Assembly (NCBI RefSeq): GCF_036226685.1 | Contig: NZ_CP109009.1 | Span: forward strand, 2,728,001-2,792,000 | Length of the DNA: 64,000 bases | From: Streptomyces sp. NBC_00690 | Lineage (GTDB): Bacteria > Actinomycetota > Actinomycetes > Streptomycetales > Streptomycetaceae | Direction: 5' to 3' | Shown here: in pieces, positions 1 to 7,553 of the stretch | Numbering within the stretch: position 1 is the first letter of the stretch | Layout of the letters: every line of letters starts with the position of its first letter | The notes under the pieces: generated by a model | What the model was told of the DNA's origin: nothing | The model's database searches: none | The model's input: only the letters and a program-made list of their open reading frames with translations | Position numbers and translations under genes: made by a program

Positions 1-26
1 ACACTGGTCCGGTCGCTCAGTGCGCT

Positions 27-50
27 GCCCTCCCGCTCCGGCGGGAGGGC
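27..50. terminator. Hairpin at window edge, probable terminator
   Basis: A perfect 10-bp stem (27-36 with 41-50) closes a 4-base loop. It lies upstream of the first gene and probably ends transcription of a gene to the left of the window. No U-tract follows, as is usual in Streptomyces. The direction cannot be decided. Confidence 0.5.
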
Positions 51-125
51 TCGCATCCACCGGCTTCCTCCTCCGTCGTACGGACGGGTCGGGCGCCGGG
101 CGACAGCCCCCGTACCCGACGTTAG

Positions 126-575
126 GTGCCGTTAGTGACCCGCTCCATCCTCAGCCGCATCGCCGTTCGCCCGAAGACCGCCCTGGTGGGCTCCGCCCTG
201 GCGGTCACGTCCGCCGCGATGGTGATGGGTGTCAACGCTCCCACCGCATCGGCTGCTCCCAGCGCCGCGCCCGCCGCGGCCGAGGTCGCGTCCGCGAAGA
301 CGATCGCCAAGAAGATGATCAACGACGAGGCGCAGTTCCAGTGCTTCAGCAAGATCGTTGAGCGGGAGAGCAACTGGGACGCCGACGCGTCCAACCCGTC
401 CAGCGGTGCCTACGGCCTGGTGCAGGCCCTGCCGGGCACCAAGATGGCCACCGCAGGCTCCGACTGGCGCACCAACCCGGCCACTCAGATCGAGTGGGGC
501 CTTGACTACATGAAGGACCGCTACGGCAGCGCCTGCGGCGCCTGGTCCTCCTGGCAGGTCCAGGGCTGGTACTGA
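126..575 (+). CDS. Secreted lytic transglycosylase-like (SLT/lysozyme-fold) protein
   Basis: The 149-residue protein has an N-terminal signal peptide (basic start, hydrophobic stretch near residues 18-35, Ala-rich cleavage region ending near ASAAPS). The mature domain shows the goose-lysozyme/SLT layout: the catalytic-type Glu in IVERESNWD (about residue 80), then the GAYGLVQALPG motif and a C-terminal GLDYMKDRYGSACGAW segment. It should cleave or bind peptidoglycan outside the cell. Two cysteines, one before the Glu and one near the C-terminus, could form a disulfide. The start is a GTG at 126; a second GTG at 135 is an alternative. A strong hairpin follows the stop. The family assignment is by motif; I infer cell-wall remodelling or resuscitation, not a specific enzyme. 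Confidence 0.85.
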   Translation: MPLVTRSILSRIAVRPKTALVGSALAVTSAAMVMGVNAPTASAAPSAAPAAAEVASAKTIAKKMINDEAQFQCFSKIVERESNWDADASNPSSGAYGLVQALPGTKMATAGSDWRTNPATQIEWGLDYMKDRYGSACGAWSSWQVQGWY

Positions 576-588
576 CCCGGCCTGACCG

Positions 589-620
589 CTGAGCGCACGT
601 CCTTCCGGGCGTGCGCTCAG
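589..620 (+). terminator. Terminator of the transglycosylase gene
   Basis: A perfect 11-bp stem (589-599 with 610-620) with a 10-base loop starts 13 bases after the stop of the transglycosylase-like gene. Confidence 0.75.
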
Positions 621-670
621 TCGTTTCTCCGGGCCCAGAGCGAGACCGGTCACCACCCCTGCGCGAGTCT

Positions 671-731
671 GCTCGGGCCCGGAACGAAAGCAGGCCCGGA
701 ACGAAATCGGGCCCGGAACGAAATCGGGCCC
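671..731. repeat. 17-bp tandem repeat, about 3.6 copies
   Basis: Units begin at 671, 688, 705 and 722, with consensus TCGGGCCCGGAACGAAA; the second unit differs at two or three bases and the last is partial. The repeat lies between the transglycosylase terminator and the 3' end of the convergent GT87-PAP2 gene. Function unknown. Confidence 0.85.
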
Positions 732-853
732 GGCCACGGCTGCGGCCCGTCTCCGGTGGCGGGAAACGGGCCGTCGTCAGATCCTGGCAGGAGCGGCGAT
801 CCACCCCGGGGGCCAGGGTCTCCCCTGGCCCCCGGGGCCCCGCCAGGGCCCTG

Positions 854-2968
854 CTACTTCGGAACCGCGGGCTCGGCGCGCACTTCGCCTTCCGGGTCCT
901 CGTGCCCCCCGCCGGCCATGGCCGGCTCCGGTGCCGCACTCGCCCGCCCACGGGCGACGGGAACGGACACCCGCTCGGGTTCCGGTTCGCGCGCACTCGG
1001 CAGCACCACCGGTACCCCGGGCAGCAGCTTGCGCCGACCGGAGAGCACATAGGTGAGCGCGAAGCCGATGCCCACCACCACCGCGCCGCCGACCGCATCG
1101 AGGATCCAGTGGTTCGCGGTACCGACGATCACGCAGAGCGTGATGAACGGGTGGATCAGTCCGAGCAGCTTCATCCACAGCTTCGGCGCCAACATCACGG
1201 CGACCACACCGCACCACAGCGACCAGCCGAAGTGGAGCGACGGCATCGCCGCGTACTGGTTGGTGACCGCGGTCATCGCACCGAACTCGGGCTTGCTCAG
1301 GTCCGCCGTCTTGTGGACGGTGTCGATGAAGCCCATGCCCGGCATCAGCCGTGGCGGCGAGAGCGGGTAGAACCAGAAGCCCACGAGCGCGAGCAGGGTC
1401 GCGAAGGCGAGCGCGGAACGCGCCCAGCGGTAGTCCCCCGGGCGGCGGATGTAGAGCAGGGCCAGGATGATCAACGGGATGGGGAAGTGGAACGAGGTGT
1501 AGTAGAAGTTGAAGAACGCCTCCAGCCACTCCACGTCCACCACGGCGTGGTTGAACCAGTGCTCGATGTCGAAGCCGAGCGCCTGCTCGATGGAGTGGAT
1601 CTGCCGGCCGTGCTCCCTGGCCGCGTCCACACTGCCGGTGGCCTCCAGCCTGATCCTGGAGTAGATCGAGTACCCGGCCCTGATGACCATCAGTTCCAGC
1701 AGCAGATTGGGCCGGGTCACCACACGGCGCCAGAACGGCAGCAGCGGGATGCGGCTCCAGCGCGAGGGCGCCGGGGTGACGTACTCGGTGGGAACGGGAC
1801 GCCGGAAGTGCGGAGAGGTCCGCGCCAGGAAGGGCACCGCGCAGGCAGCTGCGAGTGCCGCGATCAGTACGGCGTTGTGGCGGATCGGCTCCAGCACCAC
1901 CATGTTCGGCAGCAGCATCTTGCTGGGCAGGGTGACCGTCAGCACGATCAGTACGGGCCACAGCATCCGGTCGGACGCCCGCTTGCCCACCCGGCCGACG
2001 GCCGCGAGCAGCAGCCACACCAACTGGTGCTGCCAGGTGGTGGGCGCCACGGCGATGGCAACGCATCCGACCACCGCCACGGCGAGCAGCAACTGTCCGT
2101 CCTGCGCGTACCGGACGGCCCTGCGCAGTCCGAACCACGCCACCGCGGCGGCCAGGACCAGATAGAGCGCTATCTCCAGCGGCCCTTCGAGACCGAAACG
2201 CAGCAGTGCGCCGTGCAGTGACTGGTTGGCCAGCCCGTCGGGGTGGCTGCCCAGTCCGGTGCCGGCGACATGGTCGAACCAGTACGTGGTGGAGTCGCTC
2301 GGCAGGGCGGCCCAGGCCAGCACGGTGCACACCGCGAAGGTGGCGCCTGAGGTGATCGCCGCGCGTCTGCGCCCGGTGAACCACAACAGCGGCGCGAACA
2401 GCAGCACCGTGGGTTGCAGGGCGGCGGCGACTCCGATGAGCAGCCCCGCCGCGCGCTCCTCGCGGACGGCGAGCACGCCCAGCAGCACCAGCAGCACCGG
2501 AATGACACTGATCTGCCCGAGGTGGAAGCTGTTGCGCACCGGTAGCGAGATCAGCAGCAGCACGATGGCGAGGGGAGCTGCAAGGAGGCCGCTGCGCCGG
2601 GACACCGGAGCGGGCAGCGAGCGTGCCACCAGCAGTCCTATGCCCGCGACCAGCAGTAGGGTGCCCAGGGTCCAGGCGATGCCGAGCGCCTGCTCGGCGG
2701 TCCGGGTGAGAGGGTTGAACAGCAGCCCCGCGAACGGGGTGCCGGTGAACCGGTCGTCCGTGTACAGCGAGCCGTCCAGATGGAGCCCGCCGTCCGGACC
2801 GACCCAGGTCTCCAGGTCCAGGAACCGCTCACCGGGGGGTTGACGGAGGACCATCGCTGTCTGTCGTATGGCGAGGACGGCGGCCACAAGCCATAGGGCG
2901 AGCCTGGCCGCGCCCAATCTTGAGTCCGTCGTTGCACTCCCGCGCACGCTGTGCTCCGCGTTCGCCAC
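854..2968 (-). CDS. Bifunctional GT87 glycosyltransferase / PAP2-type phosphatase-transferase membrane protein
   Basis: The 704-residue polytopic membrane protein is a fusion. Residues about 20-390 are a GT87 (DUF2029) polyprenol-phosphate-mannose-dependent transferase-like half with many transmembrane helices. Residues about 420-645 are a PAP2/Aur1-type half with the signature blocks AMPSLHFGWSLW and GTANHWILDAVGG, whose two His and Asp form the phosphatase/phosphotransferase site. The tail after about 650 is Pro/Glu-rich and cytoplasmic-looking. A GTG start at 2968 has GGGGAGG upstream. The fusion is known from actinobacteria, so it is not an artefact. The likely job is modification or release of a lipid-linked sugar in cell-envelope glycolipid synthesis; the substrate is unknown. 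The gene stands alone and is divergent from the O-methyltransferase. Confidence 0.88.
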   Translation of the reverse strand: MANAEHSVRGSATTDSRLGAARLALWLVAAVLAIRQTAMVLRQPPGERFLDLETWVGPDGGLHLDGSLYTDDRFTGTPFAGLLFNPLTRTAEQALGIAWTLGTLLLVAGIGLLVARSLPAPVSRRSGLLAAPLAIVLLLISLPVRNSFHLGQISVIPVLLVLLGVLAVREERAAGLLIGVAAALQPTVLLFAPLLWFTGRRRAAITSGATFAVCTVLAWAALPSDSTTYWFDHVAGTGLGSHPDGLANQSLHGALLRFGLEGPLEIALYLVLAAAVAWFGLRRAVRYAQDGQLLLAVAVVGCVAIAVAPTTWQHQLVWLLLAAVGRVGKRASDRMLWPVLIVLTVTLPSKMLLPNMVVLEPIRHNAVLIAALAAACAVPFLARTSPHFRRPVPTEYVTPAPSRWSRIPLLPFWRRVVTRPNLLLELMVIRAGYSIYSRIRLEATGSVDAAREHGRQIHSIEQALGFDIEHWFNHAVVDVEWLEAFFNFYYTSFHFPIPLIILALLYIRRPGDYRWARSALAFATLLALVGFWFYPLSPPRLMPGMGFIDTVHKTADLSKPEFGAMTAVTNQYAAMPSLHFGWSLWCGVVAVMLAPKLWMKLLGLIHPFITLCVIVGTANHWILDAVGGAVVVGIGFALTYVLSGRRKLLPGVPVVLPSAREPEPERVSVPVARGRASAAPEPAMAGGGHEDPEGEVRAEPAVPK

Positions 2969-3420
2969 GTCGCGCCGCGCCTCCCCTACGTTCCGTTACC
3001 ATCGTGGTCATCTGGCTCAGAGAGCCTCGCATTACCCGTCCCAAGAGACTGCGGCAACCCCCTCTTTGCCTGACAGTCATCCCGATTTGCTCGGATATCC
3101 GTCGGCGGGCGCCAGGTCGGGCGCGAAAGAGGTATGCGGGGGAACATACAAGACGTCGGACGTACGGTTTGCCAGGTCGGCTCTGATACGGGCCTGAAAT
3201 CCCCGTCTCCGCGAAGGCCCTCCCGCACTCGACCGGCCCATGCCCACGCCGGCCGCCGTCCCTCGCGCACCGGAGGACGCACTCGTACCAAGTCGGGCGC
3301 ATCCAGATAGTCCGGCAGCGCGATCCGGGGGTGCCGCCTGCTGTGCGGGCCGCGGAGAGTCCCGCAGCCGTCGTCGCGCGCCCATCCGTGGATCACGGGA
3401 CAACCTTTAGGTTGTTGACC
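2969..3420. other. 452-bp divergent intergenic region
   Basis: This stretch separates the GT87-PAP2 gene (minus) from the O-methyltransferase (plus). It should hold both promoters. Several reading frames cross it but none has a ribosome site with plausible protein content. Apart from the small inverted repeat at 3401-3414, I see no further structure. Confidence 0.6.
3401..3414. promoter_or_regulatory. Inverted repeat just upstream of the O-methyltransferase start
   Basis: CAACCT-TT-AGGTTG is a perfect 6-bp inverted repeat with a 2-bp spacer, ending six bases before the ATG at 3421. No Shine-Dalgarno sequence is visible there, so the mRNA may be leaderless and the repeat may overlap the promoter as an operator. 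Confidence 0.4.
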
Positions 3421-4146
3421 ATGACGGAAAAGTTGCCCGAGGGATCACAGCACGCACACGACACCGCCGAGCAGGCCGCCCAAGAGCGGTGGGAGGCGGT
3501 GGACCGCTATCTCACCGACCTCCTGGCACCCGATGACGACGCATTGACGACGGCGCTCACGTCGAGCGAGTCGGCGGGGTTGCCGTCGATCGCGGTGGCG
3601 GGCAACCAGGGCAAGCTGCTGCATCTGCTGGCCGCCTCGATGGGCGCGCGCACGATCCTGGAAATCGGCACCCTGGGCGGCTACAGCACGATCTGGCTGG
3701 CGCGGGCGCTGCCCGACGGGGGTCGGCTGATCTCGCTGGAGTACAGCCCGGAGCACGCCGAGGTGGCGCGGGGGAACCTGGCCCGCGCCGGACTCGACCA
3801 CATCGCGGAGGTCCGCACGGGTGCGGCGCTGGAGACACTGCCGAAGCTGGCCGCCGAGCCCGGCGCGGGTCCGTTCGACCTGTTCTTCATCGACGCGGAC
3901 AAGAAGAACAACCCGCACTACGTGGAGTGGGCGCTCAAGCTCTCCCGCCCCGGCAGCCTGATCATCGTCGACAACACCGTGCGGGGCGGGGCCGTGGTGG
4001 AACGGGACAGCACCGACCCTTCGGTGGTCGGCACACGGGAGATGTACGCGCTGGTGGCTCGGGAGCCACGACTGGACGCGACGGCGGTGCAGACGGTCGG
4101 GGTGAAGGGGTACGACGGGTTCCTGCTGGCGCGGGTCGTCTCCTAG
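3421..4146 (+). CDS. Class I SAM-dependent O-methyltransferase (family 3, catechol-OMT type)
   Basis: The 241-residue protein contains the family-3 signature: the SAM-binding motif ILEIGTLGGYST (about residues 79-90), the acidic LISLEYS strand, FIDADKKNN with metal-binding Asp and Lys, and VDNTVRGG. Such enzymes use SAM and a divalent cation to methylate catechol-like or caffeoyl-type hydroxyls in the cytoplasm. I chose the ATG at 3421 because the upstream in-frame sequence is not protein-like. Its stop codon overlaps the stop of the convergent serpin gene by four bases at 4143-4146, so the two 3' ends share a CTAG. Confidence 0.9.
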   Translation: MTEKLPEGSQHAHDTAEQAAQERWEAVDRYLTDLLAPDDDALTTALTSSESAGLPSIAVAGNQGKLLHLLAASMGARTILEIGTLGGYSTIWLARALPDGGRLISLEYSPEHAEVARGNLARAGLDHIAEVRTGAALETLPKLAAEPGAGPFDLFFIDADKKNNPHYVEWALKLSRPGSLIIVDNTVRGGAVVERDSTDPSVVGTREMYALVAREPRLDATAVQTVGVKGYDGFLLARVVS

Positions 4147-5264
4147 GCCGTGGCGGGGGCCTGCGGACCTTTCGGAGCGCCCGACTGCCACCCCACGAAC
4201 AGCGGGACCTCGCCGCTGCCGTCCATCACCGCAATGCCGAAGGGACGGTCGAAGGCGATCGTGACGATCTCGCGCGCAGGGCGCGGCGCCGCCGACCGTG
4301 CCATGAGTACGGCGGTGACCGCCGCGGCCCGCACCCCGAGTTCGCCGGCCTCGACGATCGACTCCTGCACGACCTGGCTGATCATGAGCGGCTCCGGAGA
4401 GAGCGCGGAGAAGTCTGCGGTCGAGGAGGTCGCCTCGCGCACCCCGAGCGCCGCCAGGTCCTTGGTGACGTCGCGGGTGGTGCGCAGGGCGAACCGGGGC
4501 AGCGCGAGGAGCAGCTGATCGCCCGCCACCGGGGCGGCCTCGGACTTTGGGGCCCAGGCCGCGGGCAGCACCTCGGCCGCGGACCTGCCTTCGGCGCCCA
4601 GGACGAGTCGGATCCGGGCTGGCTCACCGCCGTGTACGGGGGCGCAGGCGAGTTCCACGACGTACGAGCCCTCGACCGTCCATGCTTCTTCGCGCCGCAG
4701 CTCCCGATGCATCGTCGGGACGGTGTGGAGTCGTCCGAGCGCATCGCGGAAGGTGCACGGCCGGGTGCGGGCGGCATGGAAGGGCGTCGCCCAGCGCGCT
4801 GTGAGAACCAATGCGTTGACCAGGGCGAGAACAGTGGACGGCTCGATGGGGACGGGCAGTCGCTCGATGGCTCCGTCGGTGGCCTCCCGTACCCAGGCGT
4901 TGATCCGGGCGGGGTCGAGCGTGGTGGAGAAGCCGATGTCGGGCAGTGCGGCACGGAAGTCCTCGCGGAGCGGCACGGTGCTCCACACCTGGGTGGCCGT
5001 GGCCAGCGAGTCGGTCGCGGCCAGCGCGGCGGCGGCATCGGTGACCGCGGCGCCCGCCGGTGCACCGGCGACTTTGAGGAGTTGGGCGAGTTCGTCAGCG
5101 GTTCTGCCCCGGGCGCCCGATGCGATGGCCGCGAGGGCCAGCCAGAGCCCCGCGGGCGAGCAGACGAAGTCTCCGTCCCTCCGGGAGTCGAGCTGTTCGA
5201 GCCAGCGTTCCGCCAGGTCTCGTATCGCGCCGCCGTGGGTCCGCAGTCCCGTGATTCGTGCCAT
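4143..5264 (-). CDS. Serpin-family protease inhibitor (cytoplasmic)
   Basis: The 373-residue protein has the serpin core: N-terminal SPAGLWLALAAIASGARGRTADEL, the shutter-like region with NALVLTARW near residue 150, the hinge and reactive-centre loop at about residues 305-330, and the C-terminal signature DRPFGIAV...PLFVGW. No signal peptide or lipobox is visible, so it should act inside the cell. The hinge is atypical: counting from E308, P14 is Val rather than Thr/Ser and P13 is Arg, although P12-P10 are Ala. The loop residues near P1 are ARSAAP, so Arg or Ser could be P1. It may be inhibitory or a non-inhibitory serpin. Serpins are uncommon in bacteria but recur in Streptomyces. An IS605-type element lies upstream of its start, so its natural promoter may have been displaced. 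Confidence 0.88.
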   Translation of the reverse strand: MARITGLRTHGGAIRDLAERWLEQLDSRRDGDFVCSPAGLWLALAAIASGARGRTADELAQLLKVAGAPAGAAVTDAAAALAATDSLATATQVWSTVPLREDFRAALPDIGFSTTLDPARINAWVREATDGAIERLPVPIEPSTVLALVNALVLTARWATPFHAARTRPCTFRDALGRLHTVPTMHRELRREEAWTVEGSYVVELACAPVHGGEPARIRLVLGAEGRSAAEVLPAAWAPKSEAAPVAGDQLLLALPRFALRTTRDVTKDLAALGVREATSSTADFSALSPEPLMISQVVQESIVEAGELGVRAAAVTAVLMARSAAPRPAREIVTIAFDRPFGIAVMDGSGEVPLFVGWQSGAPKGPQAPATA

Positions 5265-5347
5265 CGCTTCTTTCCCTGATCTTGCGTGGGTATCCCCGGC
5301 TTCAGCCGGGGAGGGAAACGCATCCTAGGACTGCTCTGACCGGCACC

Positions 5348-5776
5348 TTAGAGCGGACGTTTTTGCTGCTCGATGTACTGACGGATCACCGTGAGTGGTG
5401 CGCCGCCGCACGAGCCTGCGAAGTAGGAGCGGGACCAGAAGACGGAGCCCAGCCCGATGCGGTTGATGCGGCCGGTGTACTCGGCCCGCAGGTACCGGGA
5501 GCTGACGCCCTTGAGTGAGTTGATCAGCTTGGACAGCGCGATCTTCGGCGGGTAGTGCACGAGCAGGTGTACGTGATCGGTCTCGCCGTTGAACTCGCGC
5601 AGCTCGGTCTCGAACTTGTGGCAGACCTCCCGCATGATCTCCTCGCACCGTTTGAGCATCGCGTCATCGAAGATGCCCTTGCGGTACTTCGTGACGAACA
5701 CCAAGTGAGCGTGCAGGTTGTAGGCGACGTGACGGCCAGTGCGGATATCAGGATTCGGTTCCCAGCGTGGTGACAT
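5348..5776 (-). CDS. tnpA: IS200/IS605 Y1 transposase TnpA
   Basis: The 142-residue protein is the usual length for the REP/IS200-like Y1 HUH family. It has the metal-binding HUH motif as H68-V-H70 in DHVHLLVHYPP and a catalytic Tyr at about 134 in VIRQYIEQQ. The enzyme cuts single-stranded transposon ends through a 5'-phosphotyrosine and forms a dimer. The ATG at 5776 gives the typical N-terminus leading to NLHAHLVFVTKYRKGIF. It is divergent from tnpB, with a roughly 50-bp shared promoter region. Confidence 0.95.
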   Translation of the reverse strand: MSPRWEPNPDIRTGRHVAYNLHAHLVFVTKYRKGIFDDAMLKRCEEIMREVCHKFETELREFNGETDHVHLLVHYPPKIALSKLINSLKGVSSRYLRAEYTGRINRIGLGSVFWSRSYFAGSCGGAPLTVIRQYIEQQKRPL

Positions 5777-5827
5777 ACACCAAGCGTAGTATGATCACGC
5801 GAACCGACTTGGAAGGGGGTGGGCCGG

Positions 5828-7027
5828 ATGATCCGTGCGTACAAGTTCCTCATGCGGCCCACCGTGGGCCAGGCCGCCGCGCTCGGCGAGATGCTGCGTG
5901 ACCACTGCTCGCTCTACAACGGGGCGTTGCAGGAACGGCGTGACGCCTACCGGCACAGCTCGAAGACGAGCATCAAGTACGGGCAGCAGTCCGCCCAGCT
6001 CAAGGACATCCGAGTCTTCGACCCGGAACGCCAGGGGCGTTGGTCGTTCTCCTCGCAGCAGGCCACGCTTCGCCGTCTCGACAAGGCGTTCGCCGCGTTC
6101 TTCCGGCGCGTCAAGGCCGGGCAGACGCCCGGCTACCCGCGCTTCCGGGGCGTGGACTGGTTCGACACGGTGGACTTCCCCAAGGACGGCGACGGCTGCC
6201 GGTGGGACTCCACCCCGCACGACCTGGTCACCCGTGTCCGCTTCCAGGGCGTCGGCCACGTCAAGGTCAATCAGCATCGCGCCGTGGTCGGCAAGGTCAA
6301 GACCGTGTCGGTCAAGCGCGAGGGCCGTAAGTGGTTCGTCGTGCTGACCGCCGAGCAGGCCCAGCCCGAGCCGCTTCCCAAGACCGGGTCCGTGGTCGGC
6401 ATCGACATGGGCATCGCCTCTTTTCTCACCACGTCCAACGGCGAGCACGTCGCCAACCCGCGTCACGCCCGGAAGGCCACCGCGAAGCTCGAAGCCGCAC
6501 AGCAGGCTCTCAGCCGGTGTAAGCGCGGGTCGAAGCGCCGCCGCAAGGCTGTCGCCAAGGTCTCCACCCTGCACCGCAAGGTGCGCCGCCAGCGCCTCGA
6601 CCACGCGCACAAGACCGCGCTCGGCCTGGTCCGCGAGCACGACCTGATAGCGCACGAAGACCTCAAGATCCGCAACATGGTCAAGGCCCCCGCCCCGAAG
6701 CCCGACCCCGAGACGCCGGGCGGCTTCCTGCCCAACGGGGCCGCTGCCAAGGCCGGGCTCAACCGTTCGATCTCGGATGCCGGATGGGGGGTGTTTCTGA
6801 CGATCCTGCACGCCAAGGCTGAAAGCGCCGGACGGGAAGTGATCGCCGTGGACCCCCACAACACCTCCCGGACCTGCCCCGAATGCGGGCACGTCGCAGC
6901 GGAGAACCGGCCCACCCAGGAGAAGTTCCACTGCGTCTCGTGCGGCCACAGCGCGCACGCGGACACGGTGGGCGCCCAGAACGTTCTACGGGCCGGGCTG
7001 GTCCGTCGCGACGCCAACCCGGCATAG
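5828..7027 (+). CDS. tnpB: TnpB RNA-guided nuclease of IS605 (OrfB)
   Basis: The 399-residue protein is a full-length TnpB. It has the RuvC-I Asp in VVGIDMG (D193), the RuvC-II Glu in LIAHEDLKI (E277), a CPEC...CVSC zinc ribbon (Cys 350, 353, 369, 372) and the RuvC-III Asp in HADTVGAQN (D379). All catalytic residues are present. TnpB proteins are omegaRNA-guided DNA endonucleases that help the element persist at its donor site. The ATG at 5828 is preferred over the GTG at 5819 because GGAAGGGGG lies 9 bases upstream of the ATG. The 3' end of the gene runs into the right end of the element, where the guide RNA is made. Confidence 0.95.
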   Translation: MIRAYKFLMRPTVGQAAALGEMLRDHCSLYNGALQERRDAYRHSSKTSIKYGQQSAQLKDIRVFDPERQGRWSFSSQQATLRRLDKAFAAFFRRVKAGQTPGYPRFRGVDWFDTVDFPKDGDGCRWDSTPHDLVTRVRFQGVGHVKVNQHRAVVGKVKTVSVKREGRKWFVVLTAEQAQPEPLPKTGSVVGIDMGIASFLTTSNGEHVANPRHARKATAKLEAAQQALSRCKRGSKRRRKAVAKVSTLHRKVRRQRLDHAHKTALGLVREHDLIAHEDLKIRNMVKAPAPKPDPETPGGFLPNGAAAKAGLNRSISDAGWGVFLTILHAKAESAGREVIAVDPHNTSRTCPECGHVAAENRPTQEKFHCVSCGHSAHADTVGAQNVLRAGLVRRDANPA

Positions 7028-7083
7028 CGAGAAGCCCCCACGTTTACGTGAGGGAGGAGTCACGGGGAGTGATCGTAGAGCGA
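6890..7083 (+). ncRNA. Predicted omegaRNA (reRNA) of TnpB with its guide
   Basis: In IS605-type elements the guide RNA is co-linear with the 3' part of tnpB and the right end, and its guide is the first 16-20 nt beyond the element. Here the scaffold would include the hairpin at about 7035-7054, ending near 7063 (GGAGTCAC). The guide would start GGGGAGTGATCGTAGAGCGA. The 5' end is a guess and the position of the right boundary sets the guide register. Confidence 0.45.
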
Positions 7084-7145
7084 CCGGCACGGGGAGTGTC
7101 GGGATCGCTCGGACGGCCCGCCGGCCATGCTCGTGATCAGTACGC

Positions 7146-7553
7146 CTAGGCGCGGGCGTCGGATGCCGCCTGCTCGTCGAGTCGTCTTCTGGCGTCCGCC
7201 CAGTCGATGGGCAGATCCGCCACCGGGGCATCCCAGAAGGTGAACGTCGACGTCCGCATCACCGGCCGGATGGCGCTCATCACGCCGCGGTGTGGTTCGG
7301 TCTGCGCGAAGGTGTAAAGCGCATCGCGGTCCTCCCAGGCAGAGAGGGTGCAGAAGACCCGCTGGAACGGGTGGGCGTCCAAGGAGACGCCGAGCGCGCC
7401 GGGCGCTTTGCGCACCTGCTGCCAGGCGGCCACGGTCTTCAGGAGGAAGCGCGGCACGTCCTTCAGCGACCGTACTTCGAAGCGCGAGGCCATGACGTAG
7501 GCGACGGTGCCGGGTCGGGCCGGATGGGGCTTCACCCAGGGGAGAGCGGGCAC
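7146..7553 (-). CDS. DUF3291/ABM-like dimeric alpha-beta barrel protein
   Basis: The 135-residue protein contains VMASRFEVRSLKDVPRFLLKTVAAWQQVRKAPGALGVSL followed by FCTLSAWEDRDALYTFAQTEPH, which matches the ferredoxin-like fold of ABM/DUF3291 proteins (one strand, long helix, then strands). No metal- or haem-binding residue can be assigned with certainty. I prefer the GTG at 7553 (giving MPALPWVKP), preceded by GAGGAA; a GTG at 7589 would add 12 residues. It is likely a small cytoplasmic oxygenase-like or ligand-binding protein of unknown substrate. Confidence 0.65.
   Translation of the reverse strand: MPALPWVKPHPARPGTVAYVMASRFEVRSLKDVPRFLLKTVAAWQQVRKAPGALGVSLDAHPFQRVFCTLSAWEDRDALYTFAQTEPHRGVMSAIRPVMRTSTFTFWDAPVADLPIDWADARRRLDEQAASDARA

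Larger units (their letters stand above)
5287..7063. mobile_element. Complete IS200/IS605-family element with tnpA and tnpB
   Basis: The element carries divergent tnpA (minus) and tnpB (plus). The left end has a CCCCGGCTTCAGCCGGGG hairpin (about 5289-5306). The right end has an imperfect hairpin formed by CCCCCACGT and ACGTGAGGG (about 7035-7054), followed by GGAGTCAC. IS605 elements move as single-stranded circles and leave no target duplication, so the exact ends are uncertain by several bases. Both genes look intact and the element could be active. It is inserted about 20 bp upstream of the serpin start. Confidence 0.8.

Noticed and set aside
1..125. Possible c-di-AMP (ydaO) riboswitch upstream of the transglycosylase-like gene
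   Set aside because: Such riboswitches often precede wall hydrolase genes, but the conserved loops are not seen in the 125 available bases.
611..2221. Long plus-strand frame of 536 codons opposite the GT87-PAP2 gene
   Set aside because: It is an antisense shadow rich in His/Arg/Gly with no protein-like content; the minus-strand frame encodes a recognisable membrane protein.
2829..3302. Minus-strand small frames in the 2969-3420 gap
   Set aside because: Arg-rich content, no ribosome site, and several competing frames.
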